Assembly (NCBI GenBank): GCA_045110515.1
Contig: JBGCGD010000032.1
Location: 21,256 to 85,255, forward strand
From: Granulosicoccus sp045110515
GTDB taxonomy: Bacteria > Pseudomonadota > Gammaproteobacteria > Granulosicoccales > Granulosicoccaceae
Direction: 5' to 3'
Length of the DNA stretch: 64,000 nt
The notes beneath the pieces were generated by a model. It saw only the letters and a program-made list of their open reading frames with translations, had not been told where the DNA came from and did no database searches. Each line of letters opens with the position of its first letter. The stretch's first letter is position 1. A program made the position numbers and the translations under genes. This document shows, in pieces, positions 8,868 to 16,582 of the stretch.

Positions 8868-9740
8868 TTAATGTTTAATGGGTCTGACCAAGGCTACACC
8901 TGCAAGCATCATCGCTACCGCAATCCATACGGTGTAGCCGTAGCTTTCACCCAGAAATAATACCGCACCGATGATACCGGTCAAAGTCACAACATAACCA
9001 ATTTGACTGGTAAAAACTGCACCGGCACGCGCTAGCAAAAATAAATATCCGCTATAGGCTATGACGTGGCCCACCGCAGAACCTAAGATGGCCCAACGTG
9101 ATATATCCCAAGGCAATGTCAATGAGACCGCCATATCAGTCATTGTAGCAATGGGCAAAAGCAGCACGCTGCCAAGCATCGATGCACCGAACAAGGTGAC
9201 AACAGGAGATAATTTTACCGGTGCGCGAGCCGCTACAAAATTGCCTTCTATGGCATAGCACAATGGTGCAATGAGCGCGACGAGTAACCATGGTGCTTTG
9301 CTAGGGTCCGGCAAACTCGCTTCCGGCAGTCCAATTAACACGAGAGCACTAACGCCGAGCAAGATGCCAAAGCACCGAGCCCAGGAAAATTTTTCAATTT
9401 GAGCAAGCAACGCTACGACCAATGACATTATTGGAACGGTCGCAATGATGATGGCCATGATGCCTGCAGGTAAATGATCAGTGGCTACCAGGCTGAATGT
9501 ATTGGGTATTAGCGTACCGATGATGGCAATGATCACGTAATAGCGTAACGCTGCGATGGAGTGCGCAATGCGCTCCTTTTTGAAAATCAAGTATGCTCCA
9601 AGCAAAAACGAAGATATAAGCATTTGCCAAAATATTAATCCCAGAGGGTGATGGCCAGCCTCTATCGCAACTTTTGTCAGCGGGATAGTGATTCCCCAAC
9701 AAAGCCCGAAAAATACTATAGCAATGAGATTAAAGAACAC
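8868..9740 (-). CDS. DMT superfamily transporter (EamA family)
   Basis: A 290-residue inner-membrane protein with about ten hydrophobic segments arranged as two EamA repeats (residues about 5-135 and 147-285). The first repeat opens with FFGLCWGITIPLTKVAIEAG and ends in VSALVLIGLPEA; the second ends with LAGVALVRP, the usual repeat signature. Such proteins export amino acids, nucleobase analogues or other metabolites, and this sequence does not say which. The start is GTG 9740. The gene lies just upstream (in transcription) of the diaminopropionate-lyase-like gene on the same strand with a 58-base gap, so the two may be co-transcribed. Confidence 0.8.
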   Translation of the reverse strand: MFFNLIAIVFFGLCWGITIPLTKVAIEAGHHPLGLIFWQMLISSFLLGAYLIFKKERIAHSIAALRYYVIIAIIGTLIPNTFSLVATDHLPAGIMAIIIATVPIMSLVVALLAQIEKFSWARCFGILLGVSALVLIGLPEASLPDPSKAPWLLVALIAPLCYAIEGNFVAARAPVKLSPVVTLFGASMLGSVLLLPIATMTDMAVSLTLPWDISRWAILGSAVGHVIAYSGYLFLLARAGAVFTSQIGYVVTLTGIIGAVLFLGESYGYTVWIAVAMMLAGVALVRPIKH

Positions 9741-9866
9741 GTGTGCAACATTTGCCTGAAGTTATACAAACCCGTCTACTATAGACAAAGCTCTAAGCAG
9801 ACTGTTTTACACCAATTCAGCCTTTAATAGTGATTAGACAACGACAACGCTTAAAGTAACTACGAT

Positions 9867-10622
9867 ATGTCGATTTTCCGAATTTCGAAACCATTAGCGC
9901 TACTGCATGACGCTCCCTCCCACGACACAACTTGTGTCAGTGAAGCCTTGTACGGTGAACGCGTAACCCTGCTGGAAACTCACGACCAATGGATTTATGC
10001 TCGCCAGCATCACGATGAATATGAAGGTTTTATTCACAGCGATGTACTAGCCCCGGTCGATGATTCTTACCGAGCAGCAACGCATTGGGTAGAACAGCGC
10101 AGCACTCTACTCTTTTCAGAACCTGATATAAAAAGCCAAGTCATGCATCGGATACCGTTTGCATCTGAACTAACACTCACCGCAATCAATGGCTCATCAT
10201 TCAGCAAGACACATTGCGGTTTTTTCGTCTGGACGGACCACTGCCTGTCTTTAGGCACACCACACTCAATGTCAGTTATCGAGCTAGCCAAATCACATTT
10301 TCTAGGCGCCCCTTACCTCTGGGGGGGCAGAAGTCCTGAGGGTTTAGATTGCTCTGGTTTTATACAACTTCTCGCACGCTCTCAAGGCATAAGCATACCC
10401 AGGGACAGTGGCGACCAGGAGAAGTCTAATAACAACACCGTCTTAGAAAACCAATTGCAACTCAGCGATATTGTTTACTGGCCTGGACACACGGGCCTAC
10501 TGCTGGATTCCCAAACCGTACTGCATTCCACGGCCCATTCATTATCGTGCGTAGCAGAACCACTAGGCGACATCATCGACAGAGCAGGAACACCATCGTC
10601 GTATAAGCGATTGTTTACTTAA
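9867..10622 (+). CDS. Cytoplasmic NlpC/P60 peptidase with N-terminal SH3-like domains (YkfC-like)
   Basis: A 251-residue cysteine peptidase. The N-terminal half (about 1-130) looks like two small SH3b domains (KPLALLHDAP..., GERVTLLETHDQWIYAR). The catalytic domain has C162 in EGLDCSGFIQL, H208 in YWPGHTG and a third polar residue H220 in VLHST, the standard NlpC/P60 triad. There is no signal peptide, which matches YkfC-type gamma-D-glutamyl-L-diamino acid endopeptidases that split muropeptides taken up during peptidoglycan recycling. Its neighbours (glycosidase, AmpG, amidase, MurI) support this. Its last 8 bases overlap the end of the convergent GH84-like gene. Exact substrate is inferred. 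Confidence 0.82.
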   Translation: MSIFRISKPLALLHDAPSHDTTCVSEALYGERVTLLETHDQWIYARQHHDEYEGFIHSDVLAPVDDSYRAATHWVEQRSTLLFSEPDIKSQVMHRIPFASELTLTAINGSSFSKTHCGFFVWTDHCLSLGTPHSMSVIELAKSHFLGAPYLWGGRSPEGLDCSGFIQLLARSQGISIPRDSGDQEKSNNNTVLENQLQLSDIVYWPGHTGLLLDSQTVLHSTAHSLSCVAEPLGDIIDRAGTPSSYKRLFT

Positions 10623-11760
10623 TCGTTGAACGCCTCAGAACTTGCGCTAAAGGGTAGTTCTGAGTTTTATTAACACGAAGTTCCGGAAGCTCTCCTCTTG
10701 AGGCTAATAGATCGTGCTTCAGGCCAAAGATATACGGGTACCATTCACGCGATAACGGTGTCTTCCACCGCCAAAGACACTCTTCAATGGCCCCCAGCAC
10801 TGTGGTTACTGAAACTGTGGGTTCCAAAGGAAGAATACCATTGCAAACTGGGTGATAAAAGTATTCAGCAATGGAGAAGAATGCCTCCGGCACGTCATGC
10901 GCTAACAGCACTTCCTTCCAGGCTGCCAATTGATTTTTCTCGGCCCCGCCCTCTGCCCCTGAACTGGCCATCAACGCTAACAGAAGCACATCGGTTTTCG
11001 GCATGCCCGTTGGGTTCAATAAAATATCTTGACCCGCGTGACGTCCAGTCCATGGTCCTACAAACAGACGACGCGGGCAATAATCATTTGCATAGAGGTT
11101 GTCCCAAAGTATCAGCCTCTGGCGACACACAGACACAGCTTCGAGGATTGCTTCTACTGAGGCAATGCTTGCAACAACATCGCTACCGCAATAGAGAACA
11201 GCATGCTCACCCCCCAATTCTCTTAGAAAGTCAGGCAAATAGTCAGGTGCCGACCCAACTAATTCATTCGCATAGATTCTGGGGGTAACCCACAGCTGTT
11301 GACCCAATTCATCAGACAATGCGTTTGCAAGACTTGCATGCGCTGCCCCCTCACTCTTGAACGTGGCACAACGAGTTGCAAAGTCTTCGTCTATATCGTC
11401 TAGCAGCAATGAGATATGGCTTGCGCCGGCATTTAAGAGACACCGGCACTTGTCTAGCAATGAGATAAAGTCCGGACCATGCGGCAGATGCTGAAAATTA
11501 AAATCCAAACCCGGCGCAACACCGGCAACGACCTCTATTTTTTTTGCTGACGCGGTATCGGTGAATCGGGTGAAATTTGCTAGCCAGCTAGCATCATAGG
11601 GTGCTCTCCAGTTAAGACGATGAAGAGAGTCTTCCTTGGGGGCATAGTAATAAGTATTTTGCCGGTTTCTTGCCAGTGCATCTAATAGGTCGCATCGATC
11701 ACTCCACGTCAGTAGCTTTCCGTAATAGCCTTCGGCATATCCCCTAATACGCTCTACCAT
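10615..11760 (-). CDS. GH84-like beta-N-acetylglucosaminidase (OGA/hyaluronidase-type catalytic domain)
   Basis: A 381-residue protein with the marks of glycoside hydrolase family 84. The N-terminus GYAEGYYGKLLTWSDR matches the first barrel strand (G-x-x-E-G-F/Y-Y-G), NTYYYAPKEDSLHR the second, and SLLLDDIDEDF holds the adjacent catalytic aspartates, D121 and D122, used for substrate-assisted cleavage of N-acetylglucosaminides. No signal peptide or membrane segment is present, so it should act in the cytosol, unlike most secreted bacterial GH84 enzymes. It sits between a cytoplasmic NlpC/P60 peptidase and an AmpG permease, which suggests that it removes GlcNAc from anhydro-muropeptides, the job NagZ (GH3) does in E. 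coli. That role is my inference; protein O-GlcNAc removal is an alternative. Confidence 0.78.
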   Translation of the reverse strand: MVERIRGYAEGYYGKLLTWSDRCDLLDALARNRQNTYYYAPKEDSLHRLNWRAPYDASWLANFTRFTDTASAKKIEVVAGVAPGLDFNFQHLPHGPDFISLLDKCRCLLNAGASHISLLLDDIDEDFATRCATFKSEGAAHASLANALSDELGQQLWVTPRIYANELVGSAPDYLPDFLRELGGEHAVLYCGSDVVASIASVEAILEAVSVCRQRLILWDNLYANDYCPRRLFVGPWTGRHAGQDILLNPTGMPKTDVLLLALMASSGAEGGAEKNQLAAWKEVLLAHDVPEAFFSIAEYFYHPVCNGILPLEPTVSVTTVLGAIEECLWRWKTPLSREWYPYIFGLKHDLLASRGELPELRVNKTQNYPLAQVLRRSTIK

Positions 11761-11858
11761 TTGAACACGCTTTTCCTGATCGCATTTGCGCTCGTTAGAG
11801 TAGCCTAGCCCAGCCTAAGACGCTATAGTCGGGAAATCACACCAACCGGTAACGAAGC

Positions 11859-13244
11859 ATGAGTGATACGGCAATTCAACAGCGCCCCTCTCTAGGCGTG
11901 TACGCAGACAAGCGAATGCTTCGTATATTACTCTTGGGAGCTATCAGTGGCTTTCCCTGGGTACTCATTGGCAGCGCTCTGTCTTTGTGGCTGAAAGAAG
12001 ACGGCATGAGCCGTAGCACCATAGGCTTTGCATCCCTTATTTTCGGTGTCTACAGCATCAATTTTTTCTGGGCACCACTGATTGATCGCATTCGTATCCC
12101 CTGGCTTACAGAGCGTGTCGGGCAACGAAAAGCCTGGATTCTGAGCTTACAGTTCATTATTTTAGTTTCCGTGCTGCTGTGGAGTAATTTGAGTCCAGCA
12201 GAAAACCTGTGGCTGGTCATCGCTGTCGGTTTAGCGATTGCGATTAGCTCGGCATCTCAAGACATCACTATCGATGCGCTTCGTATCGAACAAATAGGAA
12301 AAAACGAGACTGGCTCAATGGCCGCAGGAGCTGCAATGGCTGTTGTCGGTTGGTGGACTGGCTATAAGCTCGGCGGCTTTATTTCATTAATGCTTGCGGA
12401 CGCACTGGAGCAACGCGGATTTGAAAATTATTGGCAACTAACGTTTCAATGCCTGGCAGTGCTTATCATCATCATGAACGTCCTGCTGTTGCTGATTCCC
12501 GAAGCAAGTTGGCGAGAACGGGCGAAAGCACAAGCGGATGATCAAGCCATGATCGGTTCGGCCATTGGCAGTAGCGACCGTGGATTGTTTGCCTGGATTG
12601 GCACTACGATCGTTGCGCCCTTTGCCAGCTTCTTCAGACAAAACGGTATCAAAGTAGCAATAGCCATACTTGCCTTTATATTCCTTTTCAAAATCGGCGA
12701 GGCCTTCGTCGGCAAGATGTCTATTATTTTTTATAAGGAAGTCGGTTTTTCAAAATCAGACATTGCTGTCTATTCCAAAGGACTCGGCTGGGTTGTCACC
12801 GTCGTGTTTACGTTAATCGGTGGCTGGTTCGCCGTGAAACAAGGTATCGTAAAAGCCTTGTTTTTCGCAGGCATTGCCATGGCTGCAACCAACTTAATGT
12901 TCTCGTTTATGGCATGGAGCAGTGAACCATCTGCACTGCTATTCGCGGCTGCTGTTCTGATAGATGACGTTACCGCTTCAATCGCAACCGTAATATTTGT
13001 CACTTTTATTTCGCTGCTCGTGGACCGAACCTATACAGCTACGCAGTATGCCTTGCTCGCCTCTCTGGGCACCGCCGGCAGAACACTACTGGCATCCTCC
13101 TCAGGAGCAATGGTAGATGCGCTTGACGGAGACTGGGGTTTGTTTTTTATTATCACCACACTGATGGTTATCCCGTCACTCATCGCTTTATGGTTTTTAC
13201 GGGATAAGTTTTCTTCAATCGAAAAAGACACAGCCACTGCATAA
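11859..13244 (+). CDS. ampG: AmpG-type muropeptide permease (MFS)
   Basis: A 461-residue inner-membrane transporter of the major facilitator family. AmpG imports GlcNAc-anhydroMurNAc peptides released from the wall into the cytosol. The family signature is clear at the start: YADKRMLRILLLGAISGFPW, then SALSLWLKEDGMSRSTIGFA and the conserved FFWAPLIDR stretch, followed by SASQDITIDALRIE near residue 131-144. Twelve or more hydrophobic segments are visible. The start at ATG 11859 gives the expected short cytoplasmic N-terminus. It is divergent from the GH84-like gene and ends 3 bases from the amidase gene on the other strand, inside the peptidoglycan recycling group. Confidence 0.9.
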   Translation: MSDTAIQQRPSLGVYADKRMLRILLLGAISGFPWVLIGSALSLWLKEDGMSRSTIGFASLIFGVYSINFFWAPLIDRIRIPWLTERVGQRKAWILSLQFIILVSVLLWSNLSPAENLWLVIAVGLAIAISSASQDITIDALRIEQIGKNETGSMAAGAAMAVVGWWTGYKLGGFISLMLADALEQRGFENYWQLTFQCLAVLIIIMNVLLLLIPEASWRERAKAQADDQAMIGSAIGSSDRGLFAWIGTTIVAPFASFFRQNGIKVAIAILAFIFLFKIGEAFVGKMSIIFYKEVGFSKSDIAVYSKGLGWVVTVVFTLIGGWFAVKQGIVKALFFAGIAMAATNLMFSFMAWSSEPSALLFAAAVLIDDVTASIATVIFVTFISLLVDRTYTATQYALLASLGTAGRTLLASSSGAMVDALDGDWGLFFIITTLMVIPSLIALWFLRDKFSSIEKDTATA

Positions 13245-13246
13245 AG

Positions 13247-13675
13247 TTATGCGGGTGGTGGTTCTAACGGGTCTAAGCCACGAGACCTGCACCATGCAGA
13301 CACATCAAAGTTTGGGCAGGTTTTTTCGGTATAGCTGAAGTCTGTATGACCACAAATAGAGGCATGGGGGTAAGCGTCCCTCCAGGCTCTGAGTACTTGC
13401 TCTAAAGATTCGTATTGCTTTGCAGTAAAGTGATCGCAACCGATTAAACAAACCCCTAAACTAATTTCATTGTGGCCGTACACATGCGCACCTTGCCAAT
13501 AGTCAGGGCGTCCGTACTCAATGACCCCTTCACGGGTAATGACCCGGTGGTAGCCTATACCGTGCCAGCCAAAGCCTAAGTGCATATCGTGAATCTCACC
13601 CGCACCAATCGGCTCATCGTCCGGCGTGGCAGAACAATGCACCACCAGATACTGGATGTCCTTAGGGTTCAACAT
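13247..13675 (-). CDS. N-acetylmuramoyl-L-alanine amidase, T7-lysozyme/PGRP type
   Basis: A 142-residue zinc amidase that cuts the bond between MurNAc and L-alanine. All active-site residues of the T7 lysozyme model are visible: zinc ligands H13 (VVHCSAT), H110 (CGHTDFS) and C120 (KTCPNFD), with Y42 (GIGYHRV) and K118 as catalytic partners. The GHNEISLGVCLIG segment is also typical. It has no signal peptide and is only the catalytic domain, so it may work in the cytosol on recycled anhydro-muropeptides, as AmpD does, although some such enzymes are phage-derived lysins. It lies 7 bases after the TIGR03643 gene, at the end of a murI-led operon, and faces ampG. Confidence 0.88.
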   Translation of the reverse strand: MLNPKDIQYLVVHCSATPDDEPIGAGEIHDMHLGFGWHGIGYHRVITREGVIEYGRPDYWQGAHVYGHNEISLGVCLIGCDHFTAKQYESLEQVLRAWRDAYPHASICGHTDFSYTEKTCPNFDVSAWCRSRGLDPLEPPPA

Positions 13676-13682
13676 GCAGTGA

Positions 13683-13949
13683 TCATCGCTGTTTATATTG
13701 AGTCGGGCAATAAGCGCGTGTAATGCCCTCTGCCCGTTTGGCTACATGCTTTGTGGATCGACTGGTAACGCGTTTACGCCATAATCGAAACGAGCCACTT
13801 TTAAGATGCTTGCGCATGATCGCTATCACTTGTTTTTCACTAACTCCATGGCTAGATTCAATGGCATCAAACGGTGTGCGATCTTCCCACGCCATCTCGA
13901 TAATGCGCGAAAGCTCAGATTCAGAAAAATCAGGTGTTGCCTTACTCAC
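13683..13949 (-). CDS. TIGR03643 family small protein (DUF2805)
   Basis: An 88-residue protein of the TIGR03643/DUF2805 family. Its pattern is visible: SELSRIIEMAWEDRTPFDAI, then HGVSEKQVIAIMRKHLKSGSF and RLWRKRV, followed by a basic R/K-rich tail. The middle looks like a helix-turn-helix (EKQVIAIMRKHL), so nucleic-acid binding is plausible, but the family has no settled function. It starts with GTG at 13949, whose bases overlap the murI stop (GTGA), and it is followed after 7 bases by the amidase gene, so it belongs to the same transcript. A role tied to wall recycling is not shown by the sequence. Confidence 0.75.
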   Translation of the reverse strand: MSKATPDFSESELSRIIEMAWEDRTPFDAIESSHGVSEKQVIAIMRKHLKSGSFRLWRKRVTSRSTKHVAKRAEGITRAYCPTQYKQR

Positions 13950-14788
13950 TGGGCACTCCGCACATCGAGGGTTGTTTCGGGAAAGGCTAACGTTTCAAGA
14001 GTCAGGCCCAAACCGGATAATAATCGTTCGGTCGAAATGCTGGGTGATACAGAGGTCATAATTGCAACGTCATGTTGCATGGTTTCTGCACTTCCATAGT
14101 CCGAGACTGTGTGGCCCTGCACCCTATGAAGTTCTCTGAGCGCCTGTCTAGCGACAGCTTCTGCCGGATCCAGCCAGTCTACCGGCCAGGGCGCTAATTT
14201 CCTCATTTCATTAACGAGAAAAGGATAGTGTGTACAACCCAACGTGATGATATCGGTGCGCTTTCCATCCTCTTCTACAAAACACGGAGAAATTTCCTCG
14301 TGCAAAACATTGGTATCTACGGCTTCACCCTGCAAGTGCTCTTCCGCCAAGCGAGCTAATTTTGTCGCACCCACCAAATTCACTCTCACACCCGAGGCGT
14401 AGCGCTCAATCAGTTCCAAGGTATATCGACGCTTTACCGTTCCAGGTGTCGCTAACACAGAGATCATGCCCGAAGCTGTTCGCTCTGATGCAGGCTTTAT
14501 TGCAGGCACAATTCCAACGAACGGAATACTAAAGCGTTGACGCAACGCCGGCATTATCATTGTGGAGGCTGTGTTACAGGCAATGATTGCCAATTGCGGA
14601 TTGAACCTCTCTATCAAGGTATCAAATAGTCCTGTAATACGTGTCGTCAGTGCTTCTTCGTCCCATTCCCCATAGGGAAACCCGGCGTCATCACCGACGT
14701 AGACGAAAGACTGTTCGGGAATCAGCATGCGCGCTTCGCGCAAGACTGACAACCCGCCTACACCTGAATCAAATACGAGTATGGTCAT
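13946..14788 (-). CDS. murI: Glutamate racemase
   Basis: A 280-residue enzyme that makes D-glutamate for the peptidoglycan stem peptide. The two catalytic cysteines are C71 in IACNTAST and C185 in TLGCTHYPF, with D7-S8 in VFDSGVGGLS and the H187 next to the second cysteine also present. Length is normal for the family. It is the first gene of a three-gene set (murI, TIGR03643, amidase) joined by a 4-base overlap and a 7-base gap. Position next to recycling genes fits its supply role: D-Glu for new synthesis next to muropeptide salvage. Start ATG 14788 agrees with the family N-terminus. Confidence 0.95.
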   Translation of the reverse strand: MTILVFDSGVGGLSVLREARMLIPEQSFVYVGDDAGFPYGEWDEEALTTRITGLFDTLIERFNPQLAIIACNTASTMIMPALRQRFSIPFVGIVPAIKPASERTASGMISVLATPGTVKRRYTLELIERYASGVRVNLVGATKLARLAEEHLQGEAVDTNVLHEEISPCFVEEDGKRTDIITLGCTHYPFLVNEMRKLAPWPVDWLDPAEAVARQALRELHRVQGHTVSDYGSAETMQHDVAIMTSVSPSISTERLLSGLGLTLETLAFPETTLDVRSAQ

Positions 14789-14944
14789 CTTTATCGCTTT
14801 TGGCGAGATTGAACTAGCCGGTAGGATAACGTGCTTTTAGTATGGAATCTTATCCTTCGGTAAAACCGCAACTCCTCAAAAATAACGACCCAACACGCTA
14901 TTTTTTTAAAGCCATGTTCGTAGTGCTGTGGTCCGACCCTTGAT

Positions 14945-15976
14945 TTAACCGCCGATGAAGGACATCTCCACTTTGGGACGGATGACGGAGACATGGGTTC
15001 GGGTTTCGGAGTAACGGTCGCCTCTAACTGACCAGAGCTTGGATATGGCATCACGAACGGCATTGGCATCACCACTCCGCAGCACTGATCTCATGTCATG
15101 CCCACTGGATGCGAACAGACAGGTATAAATGCTTCCAGTCGCGCTAAGCCGTGCCCTACTGCAATCACCACAAAAAGGATCAGACACTGATGAAATAATA
15201 CCGATCTCCCCGCCACCGTCTAAGTATTCCCATCGCTTAGCAACTTCACCGCGATAGTTCGCTTTAGCCGGAGCAATGGGCATTTCAGCATTGATCAGAT
15301 CTGCGATTTCCTGACTTGTAGTCACATGCGAAAGATCCCAAGCATTGCTGTTTCCAACGTCCATAAACTCTATAAAGCGCAGTATTTGTCCAGTACCGTG
15401 GAAGAATCTAGCCATCGGCAAAATAGAGTGATCATTCAGTCCTTTCTTAACCACCATATTGACTTTTACAGAGTCGAACTTTGCGTCTGCCGCATGCTGA
15501 ATACCATCGAGTACCGTTTGTACCGTGACATCAACATCATTGACCCGCATAAAGGTCTCGTCATCCATTGCATCTAAACTGACATTCAATCGTTGCAAGC
15601 CGGCATCACGTAAGCTTCGAGCCCTATCGCGTGTTAGCAATGATGCGTTAGTGGTCATACTGACATCTGTAATGCCAGCGACGTTTCGAATTTTTGAAAT
15701 GAGCTGTTCGAGATCTCTACGAACCAGAGGCTCGCCTCCAGTTAAACGAATTTTGGTGACACCAAGTTCGGCAGAGGCCTGAACCATTCGTTCAATTTCT
15801 TCGAAGGTCAACAACTCGGATTTTGGTAAAAACTTATAGTCTTTGTTAAAGACAGTTTTCGGCATGCAATACACGCAGCGAAAATTGCAGCGATCAGTTA
15901 CCGAGACACGCAAATCCCTAAGCGGTCTATCGAAACGGTCACTCGCAGGCGTAACGGCCTTTTTCACATCAGTCAT
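14945..15976 (-). CDS. moaA: MoaA-type GTP 3',8-cyclase (radical SAM), in the aldehyde oxidoreductase operon
   Basis: A radical SAM enzyme of 343 residues that turns GTP into 3',8-cyclo-GTP, first step of pyranopterin (molybdenum/tungsten cofactor) synthesis. The SAM cluster motif is CNFRCVYC; GGEPLVRRD follows; the C-terminal second cluster is FCGDCSRARLSATG...C; and the protein ends in Gly-Gly, needed for MoaA activity. I start at ATG 15976, 19 bases after the 98-residue gene. The frame stays open 34 codons further upstream but would overlap that gene; a GTG overlapping its stop is an alternative start. As the last gene of the operon it suggests a dedicated supply of tungstopterin. Whether the genome has another moaA cannot be seen here. 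Confidence 0.9.
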   Translation of the reverse strand: MTDVKKAVTPASDRFDRPLRDLRVSVTDRCNFRCVYCMPKTVFNKDYKFLPKSELLTFEEIERMVQASAELGVTKIRLTGGEPLVRRDLEQLISKIRNVAGITDVSMTTNASLLTRDRARSLRDAGLQRLNVSLDAMDDETFMRVNDVDVTVQTVLDGIQHAADAKFDSVKVNMVVKKGLNDHSILPMARFFHGTGQILRFIEFMDVGNSNAWDLSHVTTSQEIADLINAEMPIAPAKANYRGEVAKRWEYLDGGGEIGIISSVSDPFCGDCSRARLSATGSIYTCLFASSGHDMRSVLRSGDANAVRDAISKLWSVRGDRYSETRTHVSVIRPKVEMSFIGG

Positions 15977-15995
15977 AGTCTGTTGGGTGCGGACA

Positions 15996-16292
15996 CTAGC
16001 CACCCCCTCGTTGGAAGTGCAAATCAAAATGTGTTTTAAATGCGAACTGCTGCTCTTCAGCCACGTTGTTAAACTCAAACGAAACTTCTGAATAAGGCAG
16101 ACGAAGCAAGGCTATACGTCGTTCTTGAGCAGGCCCCAAGGTAATCTTTAAAGTGCCGTCGTGAATTGTTGCGTTGACGACATCGCCGTCTACATCATAA
16201 CGATGCTCGCCCATTGCCTTGGGTAGCAGGCGCCAGAAATCATCATGCGTCAAACCCATCTCTCGACTGTAAGCAATCTGCGGAAAACTCAT
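15996..16292 (-). CDS. Unrecognised 98-residue protein in the tungsten aldehyde oxidoreductase operon
   Basis: I do not recognise this protein. It starts at ATG 16292, 5 bases after the MoaD-like gene, and ends 19 bases before moaA, so it is firmly inside the operon. It has no signal peptide, membrane segment or cysteine. Composition is mixed alpha/beta: helices near 16-30 (DDFWRLLPKAMGEH), then alternating strands (NATIHDGTLKITLG, RIALLRLPYSEVSFEF), and it ends in RGGG. The fold could be a small beta-sandwich or ferredoxin-like domain. Context points to cofactor assembly, insertion of tungstopterin, or a chaperone of the catalytic subunit; this is inference from position only. Confidence 0.75.
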   Translation of the reverse strand: MSFPQIAYSREMGLTHDDFWRLLPKAMGEHRYDVDGDVVNATIHDGTLKITLGPAQERRIALLRLPYSEVSFEFNNVAEEQQFAFKTHFDLHFQRGGG

Positions 16293-16297
16293 ACTAA

Positions 16298-16552
16298 CTA
16301 CCCACCCGCGACCGGCGGCCAGATGGCTAATACATCGTTCTCTTTGAGAACGTTCCTGTCATCACGATCCGCATCGCAGTGAAAAATTCCGTTAACCAAA
16401 ACAAGGTGGGCTAAGTCTCGAGGCACGCGATACTGATCAATAATATCGTTGAGAGATGCATCGTCGGCGACCTCAATTTCAATCGCGTTTTTCACAGCGC
16501 CTGCGGGTAGCAGGTCTTGCAGCGTCGCAAAGAGTTTGAAGGTGATTTTCAT
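16298..16552 (-). CDS. MoaD/ThiS-like sulfur carrier protein
   Basis: An 84-residue ubiquitin-fold protein ending in PPVAGG; the terminal Gly-Gly is where such proteins are adenylated and thiocarboxylated to deliver sulfur to the pterin dithiolene. The family pattern includes KITFKLFATLQDLLP at the start, LNDIIDQYRVP and the closing VLKENDVLAIWPPVAGG. The protein resembles the MoaD-like proteins (sometimes named AorD) coded with bacterial tungsten aldehyde oxidoreductases more than the general MoaD, since it stands between the enzyme subunit genes and moaA. A MoaE partner is not in the window. Start ATG 16552 has no strong ribosome site; translation may be coupled to the gene 30 bases upstream. 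Confidence 0.85.
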   Translation of the reverse strand: MKITFKLFATLQDLLPAGAVKNAIEIEVADDASLNDIIDQYRVPRDLAHLVLVNGIFHCDADRDDRNVLKENDVLAIWPPVAGG

Positions 16553-16582
16553 GGGTTAAGTGTTAGAAATCACTCTAATGGA

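Noticed and set aside
10698..11288. 196-codon open frame on the plus strand inside the GH84-like gene
   Set aside because: It lies fully antisense to a gene with strong motifs, its product is low in hydrophobic core and rich in Pro, Arg and His, and it has no ribosome site.
15977..16078. Longer MoaA N-terminus starting at 16078
   Set aside because: It would overlap almost the whole end of the 98-residue gene and adds residues not found in MoaA proteins.
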